The notes under the pieces were generated by a model, which did no database searches, was not told where the DNA came from, and saw only the letters and a list, made by a program, of their open reading frames with translations. The position numbers were made by a program, and so were the translations under genes. A DNA stretch of 64,000 bases from Heliocybe sulcata. Taxonomy: Eukaryota; Basidiomycota; Agaricomycetes; Gloeophyllales; Gloeophyllaceae. The DNA lies in contig ML213506.1 in the NCBI GenBank assembly GCA_004369045.1, forward strand, positions 1 to 64,000, read 5' to 3'. Below are positions 55,356 to 64,000 of this stretch, piece by piece (position 1 is the first letter of the stretch; each line of letters opens with the position of its first letter).

Positions 55356-58300
55356 GGTCGGACTCGTGTAGTATGTGCAGATAGCAAGAACGTGAGGCCC
55401 AGCATCGACGGTTTTATTCTCGGCGTACGTTGACGCCTCGAGGATCGATAGCATCAGAGGCACGTGCGGCACATCCAGCGGACTAAATGGAACTGGATTT
55501 TGAATTGCTGTGTACGGGCCTTCACAAAGAAACTGGGCATCAAAGGGATGAAACCCAGGAATCAAACTTCGGCGTTTTCGTAGGGATAAACCAGAGACTC
55601 CGGGACGGTGAAATCTCATTCAGTGACGGACAAATAGAGTGCTGACGCCCTTGCGCTCCGGAAGATGTATCCATGTACGGACCGCAGTCAGGAGTGCTGT
55701 GACTTCGCAATATAATAGCGGCGACTGATGTTGAAGGCTCCAGGGTCGATACTATTGCCCGTCCATATGTTGGGTGAGTCTTGATCCATATAGCCTGTTC
55801 AAGACGAGCGTAGGGTAGGGACAAGGCGTGTTCAACGGTATGGACACGGTATAGCTGGAATTTGGGGCCAACAGAAGAGGGGATAGAGCTGACTAGTCAA
55901 GGCAAGGCAACCAACGCAGATCAGCGTGAGACACCGCGCTGGGAAAGAAAATTACTAGCCTTCAAGGACGCAAGGAAGAGCCCATGTGCAGGTAATGGTT
56001 GGACATAAGCCGCAAGTAAGAAGAATATGTTTGGACGACTGTACTTTCCCGTGACTGACCAGGATACATTTGTAAAATACTTGTTGAGGTACACGACGGG
56101 GATGGCCGAATATTGGTTAAGGATTACAACTTGATTTAAATTTGTGTGTTCGAACTCGCGCCCAGAAACCGTTATCGCTGTGTCCATTTTACCTATCCGA
56201 CACTGACTACACCCTGACTGTTGAGCGCGGCCGAGGTTATCCTGATCTCGTTGATATCGCAACATCCTATCGCCCTTCCGCGCCGTCTGGCACATCATCG
56301 TATATGTATGTTTAACCACGCTCATGACTCCAGTCAGGTTGATGATGGTAATAATAATTCCCGATTAGCTATTACAGAATCAGGCATCGAAGAAGGGACC
56401 CTTCGCCCGTTTCACATATGGTTTGTCCTCGCTACCGAGATGGAGAACGAGCTTGGAAGCGAACTTCCTTGTCCCTGGTCGTGCACTATGGTCGCAGCAC
56501 CCCCAAACCGTCACCAAAGTTCTTTCTGGCAAGCTGCAAACTGGATGGTCAATTCCTGCGAAGATTCAGTGCCGTAACGACCAGCGACGCCGTGATTTTT
56601 CATGAAAGACGAGGTGGGCACCGCTGCCGTCCATCAGTCACGCCGACGCAGACAGCTGCCAGCGGCGAGACCATGATATAGCCGTCGACAGTGGCACTCT
56701 TGTCCTGTTGTGCTTTCACGAGATTCCTGTCGAATCTTGTCTTCTTCGGAGTGACTATCCTAACCCTCGACCTCGAACACAGCGAGAGAGGCCTGAAACG
56801 ATCAAGTGGTTGGGATCCGGCATGAAGTCAAGTCTGATGCGGGCCACCGGGACATGTTTAGATGGACCAGGCTTTGATAGATGGGAGGGAACCTACCATA
56901 AAGCCCAGGCAGGTCATAGACCCGCTTTGAGCTTACATCCGAAGGAGCAACTGAACGAGCGGCTCATTGTTCGGCACTGCTCGCTGTGCTAAGCCTAGAT
57001 GGGGCGTCACATGCACCGAACTGCGAGCTGGAGCATTGGTAAGAGATGGAGATGAGAACGTCTTGAAGCCAATGGCAGAACACATATAAACGGAGGGAGA
57101 TGAGGGCGCAAGCCATGGTATTCGGTAGTTGCGATCGGCCAGATGCAATTAGGCGAGCGAGGAGCGAGCCAGCGAGTTCAGGTTCCAAATGGGCCACGTG
57201 AGGATGAAGGAACGAGCCTGGACCTGAGACAGCCAAGGATTCTGAGAAGACAGCTATGGAATAAGCGCTCGAGTTCTCCGAGCGTATAGAGAGGGATCCA
57301 GAGCATCGAACCGGGCGATAATAGCAAGACATAGAAACCGGAGACGTTCTTGGTACTAAAGATCGCCCGACGAGGATCGTATCACGGTAAGAATAGGTCG
57401 ACACAGGAAGACTAGTCCTAAAACATACCCGAATCTCGAGCTGTGATTCTACTGATATGCCGGCTTATACTAGATGGAGGCTCCGCTGTCGATTCATTTG
57501 CAGGAGGCTGGTTGACCATTGCGCGACCGGAGAGACAGTGGCTGGACGTAGAGACCTGGATTGATGATGTCCGCGATAGCGAAAAGCTATGACTGAAGGG
57601 AGCCAAGACTGGTAAAGACGAGTATCGAGATGAGGATAGATGGTATAGAGTCCGAAGAAGCTCAAAGACAAAATTGAGCCGGGTAGGAGCGTCTCGAGCG
57701 TCGAAGAATCGAAGTCGTCGAGGGTCGGAGTCGATAGGCATACTCTAATTAGAGCTTTCTTTGTATGCGACGCCTCTGTCAACCACTCTGGTACGTCCGG
57801 TTCCCAGGCGGTAGGGTCGGCCAATGATAGATGGAGGTAAGCTAGGTTTTCGGATTAGACGTGGTGGCTTGATGGAGTCGAAGTATGGAGCTTTGCAGAG
57901 ATGGATAATCGGGAGCAATGGGAAGCCGAGCGGATCTATCCTTGGTGGGGGACGGGGAAAAAGGTAGACGGATCTATCCAGATACGTTCTTGGACTGCGC
58001 GATGGGCTTCTGACCCCGATATCATTCCAATTTGGGGTGAGGTTTGCGAATAGGACGGCACCTAGAGGCCAGATGCTGGAAGCCGTAACTATCAGTTGGA
58101 CTCGTCTACCGTGGGAACTCCCCCGAGAAAATGCCAGCAGGAGGGACCTACGTCGACTTTAGATATCGAGAGGGAGATTCAACCACGTCAGGACGAGCAC
58201 TACCAATGAAAATCGCGCAAAGGAGCTTGATCCGAGATGCCCAGATGGCTTAGTAGACCGGAGTAAGTCTAGAAATGATGGTGGGATGTGAATGACGGGT

Positions 58301-59706
58301 TTGGCAAGTCTCGGAAAGTGCAAGGACGAGTATAGCCAGAGGGTGCTGCATGTTCTGCCTTCCATACAGAGAAGGAGTTGCGATCGGCCTTGGGAGGCTA
58401 AATATGAGTATGCTGGCATTGGAGCGGGAGTGGGTTTGCGCATAGTCTAAGCGGCATATTGCTTTCGGGAAGCGAATACGCATATCCGTCGCTAGGGTTC
58501 AATGTACCTTGCCTGTTGGGTGTAGATAGAAATCTGCTTGAGCTCCGCGGCCGTAAAGGTCCTCGAAGCTGAGACAGCAAGGTCGCCGAGAGTACACAAG
58601 GCAGGGCACGCGGATACACGAGGCGGACTAGGATAGCACAGAGAGCCCGGACGCACCAACTGAGCGGACACGTTCTGTTCGTAGACGCGCAAGGTAGGCC
58701 GAGCCATCGGATATCAGATAATATTGGATGGATGAATCATGTGTGCTGGGCATCAGTGATTCAATCTGTTTGTCATGGACGTGGGGACAATAAGCCTCGA
58801 CGAACGAAGGATCAGGGACAACAGCCACACGTATAGCCTGTAGGCAGTTGTTCTATTCATGTCTTGAGCGCCTTCGAGTGATCTGCCAGCGGAGACAAGA
58901 CGCAGCTGTATGCGACTTAAGGATGATATATAGGTCAGCATCGATGGCGACCGTATGAGCAATATTGGTTCGACTTACCTTGGGGAAACAAAGGAAAGGC
59001 CGAAAACAACGCAGGATGTTAGCCTAGGCGCCTATGACACTCCGAATGATGCATGTTAATCAAATGGGATGGATACCAAGGGAATACATTTAGCGGGCAT
59101 CACAATAATAGTATTCTCTCAAATGGAACAACAAAGGGTGTCCTGGCAATGCTTACGGAGGTTGTGCAAGGTTTTGTTCAGGATTTTGTTGCGATATCAC
59201 ATATATATTGGCGTGACATCTTTGCAGACTCTCCAAATTACGCCTTGCCAGAATATAGTACCACAAGAATATGTGATATAATCATAATATTTCGCGCAGT
59301 TCCTGTATCTAATGCCAAAGACGAACCTTCTTACCCCATTTTGGGGTACATATGCCAAAATATTATATTTTGATCCGCAATTTCTTTGATATCCATTCCG
59401 CTTACGTCAGCGATAAACGCCTGGTATTATGAGCGTACCCGCCGAGCGCCCTTTTGCCATCTCCCCGCCATCCATACCCAGCCTTTGCTGCTGTCACCAG
59501 CCGCATAGCCGTCCGCGCTGGCCAGAACTATCTTGTTGGGGCCTGCAATTCCTCGCTTACCCGCGCAAGGGCCGCGCGGGATCGGCTATAGACTCCAGTA
59601 ATTAAAACAATTGGCGCGGCAGCTCCAGAACGCCGAAACTCCCTCCGTCTCTCGAACTTGTTTGACTGCATATTGCGCTCTCTACTCTTACCATCATCGT
59701 TTGGCA
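55356..59706. other. 4.3-kb stretch without a recognisable gene
   Basis: The first 500 bp are the 5' flank of the MYND gene. The minus strand from 59.0 to 57.4 kb has coding-like pieces in changing frames (for example MADPTAWEPDVPEWLTEASH at 57.82 kb, with SILSLSFFGLYTIYPHL near 57.7 kb), perhaps exons of an intron-rich gene I cannot assemble or name. A plus-strand frame at 56221-56577 and an A/T-rich 107-codon frame at 59053-59373 also lack recognised domains. Confidence 0.35.
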
Positions 59707-62700
59707 ATGCCTGGACCGACCAGAACACAACGCGCTGAAGCAAAGTACAATGTTACAACCGATTGTATGTATACGAGTCTTGGGCGCATGTGATAGTGCT
59801 GACCTAGCCGTGCAGATCCTTACCTTGGTCTCCACCAGGCCGCGGCGACTGGTGACATAGGTCTCATGAAGTATGCGATATCCCATGGCCAGCCAGTCAA
59901 CTCTGTCCTCGACGGCGTCCTCCCTTTGCATGTCGCTTGTTCGGCAGGAGACGAATTTGTTGTAAAGTACTTGATAGAGCACGGAGCGGATGTCAATGCG
60001 CCTCGGTGAGTACCCTGCTTGTTGCTTGGCTTGATGTGAAGGAGAGCCCACTCTGTTCCCGAGCTACTCGCGTATGTTTGGTTCAAGAAGGCTGTTCCTC
60101 GTGCTATCAGATCCATGTCATCCGTCCGCCTTCGCGATGATGATCGCAGCGCACTCTCATAGCCCTCTCTCACATCCCATTGATCTCACACTGACTCACC
60201 TCACTCAGACTACCGCGCCGGTACTCTAACGACAAGAACCGAGCGACCCCTCAGCAACCCATCATCGGCACCTCCGGCTCGACACCGCTGCATTTCGCCT
60301 CTGCCAACGGGCACGCTAACATCGCCGCCACGCTCCTTCAGCATGGTGCGCACCCCGACCGCCCCGACAAGCACGGCATCACGCCCGAGATGCTCGCGCG
60401 CGACGGGGGCTATGCAAATACAGCAGAACTGCTGAGGAGTTGGAGCTGCAATCGAGACAGGGATCTGAGAGAACGTGGGTATGCGTATGGGGAGGAAGGA
60501 GGGAGAGAAAGGCAGGGAAGTGTGGATGGCGATGGGAGTATGCGGAGGCGGCTGAATATGAAGCGGTCGGTGGAGTTTGCGCTGAGTACACTGAAGGGCT
60601 CCTCGTTGCATGCTCACTCGCAGTCGGCCTCGAGCACTGCTCCTCTTACTTCTCGAGACCGATCTCCGTCCACGTCCCGCACGCAGCCTCAGCCCCTCGG
60701 CGAGTACACGTTCTACCCTGCGCCATCTACTGATCCATCCCGCCCGCCAAACCTCTCGGAACGGCGCCCTTCCCTTCCTCAGATATACGACACCATGCCG
60801 AGCGCGCCGAGGAAGTCGTCGTCGTCGTCTCGGCCCAGCTCAAGAAGACCGCAGTCGGCAGGAAATGGTGCGGAGCCCTCGCCGCGGCGGAGACTCGGCA
60901 GCAAGTACTCGCTCCTCAACCTGTTCAAGAAAGCCAACCCGGACGAGTCCTCGTCGCCTCCATCGGAATCCTCATCGCCACCGCTTGCGCCGCTCACCAC
61001 GTCGCCCCTCCCCACTGCAACCTCTTTCTCGGATAAGAGCCCCTCGCCTGTGGAGGGCCCCTCGCATTCTGGGAGGTTCCGGGCGCGGTATGGGAGCGAG
61101 GGGACGGCTAGCTCCAGGATGCCTGTGCACGTCGCCAGTGCGTTTGATTTTGACGTCGGGTCGGCAAGGTCGAGGACGCGATCTGGGTCCGGCGCGAGCT
61201 CGAGGAAGAATGAGGGGCAGGAGCAGCAGAGGGAGGGGAGCACGCCGCCGAGTCGTCCCGGACCGGGGATTCTGAAAGGACATATGAGAAATGTGTCGGG
61301 CTCTTCGGGGCAGGACAGTGGCGGGCGTTCGCTCCGATTCGACTCGAACGCATCCATGGCGCTGAGGGGGGCGAGGACCGAGAGCCCCCGCACTCCCGCG
61401 GACACGAATTTGTCGATGTACGTCGGCGAGAATGTGATTTCCCTTGACTCGCCGCCGCAAGTGGTGGAGCAGATTGAGGGCAGCGGGAGCGAGCAGGGTC
61501 ATCGGAGGGCTGGTGATGAGGAGGAGGAGGAAGAGGAGGAGTATGGGGAGGTTATTAGGAGCGGGCTCGGGTTCGCGCCGAGTCCGAAGGCGGCGCTGCT
61601 TGAGATTTCGACAAGGCGTGTGGGGGCGCTGAGCCCGATATTGTCGGCACAGGACGTGAGCGCGTCCCCCACGGACGCAACGCATTTCCCGTTCAGCCTG
61701 GACAGGCCACTGCAACGACCTGGCGGGCTGAGTGCGGACAACAGGCTAAGGGGCGACTCGGTGAGCAGTATGGCGACGGACGCGAGCGCGCCGAGCTCTG
61801 GAGGCGTGACCACGCCTGCGATCGGGGAGCATGCACTGCCGCCGGCGGTGGTGGCTGCGATCAATTTGGACGAGGACTTCGATCCACCTGAGGTCTATGC
61901 CGGGAGTGCGCTGCTGCTTGAGGATGCGGAGGTGGGATTCGCGGCGGGGGCGAAAAGGGTGCCGCTGGGGATTGATATTGGGCTGATCTCAAGCCATGCG
62001 CAGGCGGAGGCGCTGGTGCGGGCGGCGCAGAAGGAGATATTAGAGACGGAGCATGGAGGAGGAGATGAGGAGGTGCCGCTCAGCGCGAAGCTCGCGGCGT
62101 ATGGTGAGAGTTTGGCGATTGAGAGGAGGTTTAAGGAGGAGCGGGAGAAGGCAGAGAGGGAGAGGCAGAGGGAGTGGGAGGGTGGGAGGGGCCAGGGGCA
62201 TGCGAGAAGGCCGAGTGCGGGTGCGAGGAGCAGCTCGAGGGGTGCGGCTCAGACGAATACGCCGCCGAGGGTGAAGAAGATACGGAGGCCGCATACGGCG
62301 GGCGGGGAGTCTGGGTCTCGTTATCCTGGGGGACAGATGGGACTGGGGCATGCACGCCACGCGCAGGGGATGATGCGCTCGACTTCGGTGCATGTCTCCG
62401 GGCACTCGCCAATCACACAGGCGTCCGAGTTCCCGTATTCGACGAATATCGAGATCGTGGAGACCGCTGCGACGCCTGTCGAGGGCTCGCCGGTGCGGGT
62501 AGCGCCGCCGTTTGAGCGCGTGCGCTCGCGGACGCCTGATCCCGAAGGGGAGCGGTATAGTCTGGACGAACAGGCGCTGGGGGTGCCGCTGTCGCGCGTG
62601 TCGACGGCGCCGTGTGAGGATGCGGTGCTTGGGCGCGGCGCGAGGAGCAGGAACGTCGCGCGGCATGTGGCGAGTGCGAACAAGCTGACGAGGATGGGCT

Positions 62701-62816
62701 TCGTCGCCACGGACGGGTACCAGACGCCGAGTGGGTACTCCACGCCGGGCGCGGGAAATAAGAACAAGTTTGGGGGATTGAAGTCGTTTGTGCAGTCGCT
62801 CAAAGGAAGGGCGTAA
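59707..62816 (+). CDS. Ankyrin-repeat protein with long disordered tail
   Basis: The start MPGPTRTQRAEAKYNVTTD splices to YPYLGLHQAAATGDIGLMKY. Ankyrin repeats follow: AISHGQPVNSVLDGVLPLHV, ACSAGDEFVVKYLIEHGADV with NAPR, GSTPLHFASANGHANIAATL with LQHGAHPDRPDKHG, and ITPEMLARDGGYANTAELLR. A last exon of 2.4 kb encodes about 800 residues, mainly Ser/Pro/Arg-rich and probably disordered. It includes LGSKYSLLNLFKKANPDE, an acidic EEEEEEEYGEV run, a charged helical stretch (AIERRFKEEREKAERERQRE) and a conserved-looking end KFGGLKSFVQSLKGRA. TAA is at 62814-62816. Likely a cytosolic scaffold; the ankyrin block is the only part with a known fold. Confidence 0.85.
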
Positions 62817-63320
62817 GAATCTCTCTCTCTCTCTTCTCTGTCATTCTGTCAGTCCTCTGGAGGACTACGGACCGCATTCTATATGGTCAGCTTCGCTGCT
62901 CGCCTCTCCTTTTCTCTCAATGTTTATTCTACACGGACTATCGCTCTTTTGTATTGATGTCTATCAGCTGTGATGTTGTATGCCTACTGTATCGTCGCTC
63001 GTTACGGCACATATGTATGTTATCCACTGTATTTCTGCGTTCCGTAAAGTTATATAACAGTGTCTTCCATGTTTTGTAACAAGTAAGAGGTGAAACAATG
63101 AGTTGGATTGCATGAGGAAAGCGATACAGTGCAAGCTATTAACAAGAAAATGACCAGACAATATACAAGAATGCAGTATAGTACAGAGAATATAGCACGA
63201 CAGCCAGTGTACAATAGATACATTTAAAGTTACAACATAGTCTCTATACATGGCCGGTGGTGGATCAACAGCCTATACCCGGAAAGTCGTCAGGATCATG
63301 AAATAGCAACAGACCTTCTA
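62817..63320. other. Intergenic between convergent genes
   Basis: 500 bp of A/T-richer sequence with the 3' ends of the ankyrin gene and the low-complexity gene. A pyrimidine run (TCTCTCTCTCTC) follows the ankyrin stop codon. No gene seen. Confidence 0.5.
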
Positions 63321-64000
63321 TCAGTTCTCTCTAGCAAAACCTCCCATACCCAAACTGCGCTCCGTGAGAAACGAGAGCGGCCGGTTGCCTGGGCCCGGCG
63401 TCATCCCAGCATTCGTCCGTGAAGGTGTCTGCGCATAGAAGCTCGTATGCGGGGTCGAGGAGCCGACGGTGGAGGGAGGCAGCGGGACGCCCGCCGCCGT
63501 ATATCCGGACGCGGGGAGGGGAACTCCAGCTGCGGTATACCCAGACGCGGGCAGCGGGACGCCGGCTGCTGTATACCCCGAGCTCGACACCGCGGATCGC
63601 GCCGTCTTGGTCTTCTTGGACTTTGACCTTGGAGGGGGCGTGGTGAGCGTGTCCCCCGAGCTCGTCGTCTCGGTCGTGGCGTCGGTGGAGGAGGAGTCGT
63701 ACCGCGTGCCCGGCAGCCGGCCGTGCGCGCCGTAGCCTTCTGGGATGACGGGCTGCGTGGGCGGCTGCTCTTGTACGACGTATGATGGGGTTGGCGGGAA
63801 TGGCACAGTGTTCCCTGGGCCATTGGGGAGGTCTGTTGTACCCGCCGCGGGCGTGGGAATCACTTCGGTGGGGGTGAAGAGCTGGCCGTTGGGGAGGACT
63901 ATGGGACCCATCGAGACGGGGGTAGCCTGGTAGATTTGCGTAGAAGCTGGCTGGGGCTGGGACTGGGGCTCGTCGTCGTCGTCGTGGATTGTGGGGAGTG
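63321..64000 (-). CDS. Low-complexity Pro/Ser/Thr-rich protein, 3' end only
   Basis: The frame is open from the right window edge to TGA 63321-63323, about 225 codons, with no start needed inside the window: PTIHDDDDEPQSQPQPASTQ runs in frame through MGPIVLPNGQLFTPTEVIPT. It contains a basic patch (RSKSKKTKTARS), three 12-residue repeats of SGYTAAGVPLPA, and ends SFLTERSLGMGGFAREN. No domain recognised; perhaps a cytoplasmic tail or disordered region of a longer protein. Confidence 0.7.
   Translation of the reverse strand, partial: LPTIHDDDDEPQSQPQPASTQIYQATPVSMGPIVLPNGQLFTPTEVIPTPAAGTTDLPNGPGNTVPFPPTPSYVVQEQPPTQPVIPEGYGAHGRLPGTRYDSSSTDATTETTSSGDTLTTPPPRSKSKKTKTARSAVSSSGYTAAGVPLPASGYTAAGVPLPASGYTAAGVPLPPSTVGSSTPHTSFYAQTPSRTNAGMTPGPGNRPLSFLTERSLGMGGFAREN
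63474..63581 (-). repeat. Three 36-bp coding tandem repeats
   Basis: Three in-frame 36-bp units (63474-63509, 63510-63545, 63546-63581) encode the repeat SGYTAAGVPLPA, the last ending PLPP. Bases differ mostly at third codon positions, so the protein repeat is better kept than the DNA. Confidence 0.85.

Noticed and set aside
59053-59373. LIKWDGY near 59.06 kb as a chromodomain of a retroelement
   Set aside because: Only one short match; the following residues lack the rest of the chromodomain and no reverse transcriptase or integrase sequence is nearby.
1-64000. CRISPR arrays, bacterial operons, ribosome binding sites and origins
   Set aside because: The window is eukaryotic: telomere repeats, spliceosomal introns and fungal gene families. 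No regularly spaced direct repeats of CRISPR type were seen.

Overview
The window looks like the end of a basidiomycete (Agaricomycete, probably polypore-like) chromosome. It opens on CCTAA/CCCTAA telomere repeats read inward. Genes are compact and intron-rich: most introns are 45-65 bp with GT-AG ends, and CTNA-like branch points are often visible. The gene families are typical of mushroom-forming fungi: MYND/DUF4470 proteins, clustered F-box proteins, small secreted proteins and DUF4238 proteins.

Layout. 1-2.2 kb: telomere and subtelomere, with a decayed scrap of a deubiquitinase gene. 2.2-16.2 kb: a conserved housekeeping block with an IML2/TTC39 protein, aldo/keto reductase, UCH37-type deubiquitinase, F-box protein, a candidate PAXX-like DNA end-joining factor, a short coiled-coil protein, mannose-1-phosphate guanylyltransferase, an intron-containing tRNA-Leu(AAG) and an amino-acid permease. 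17.2-21.4 kb: a divergent pair of paralogous secreted proteins, with a gene-poor spacer between them. 21.5-33 kb: two long inverted copies of one segment flank an SLC35C2-like transporter and a Zn2Cys6 transcription factor. One copy carries the 5' part of a DUF4238-protein kinase gene and the other carries the whole gene (to 35.0 kb). 35.7-41 kb: a directly repeated unit of about 1.5 kb, each copy with a small secreted protein, lies on either side of a broken trypsin-like protease gene; an F-box relic is also present. 41.4-51.2 kb: a membrane protein, ATG5 and three related F-box loci (one broken, two long and divergent). 51.6-55.4 kb: a large DUF4470/MYND protein. 55.4-59.7 kb: a stretch without a recognisable gene. 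59.7-64 kb: an ankyrin-repeat protein and the 3' end of a low-complexity protein that runs off the window.

The genes do not form one pathway. The telomere-proximal half is mostly conserved single genes. From 17 kb on, local duplication dominates: divergent, inverted and direct repeats of secreted, F-box and kinase genes, with broken copies beside whole ones. The observations most worth following are the PAXX-like gene (9.4-10.5 kb), the DUF4238-kinase fusion with its inverted partial copy, and the direct duplication whose edge abuts the 5' end of the protease gene.
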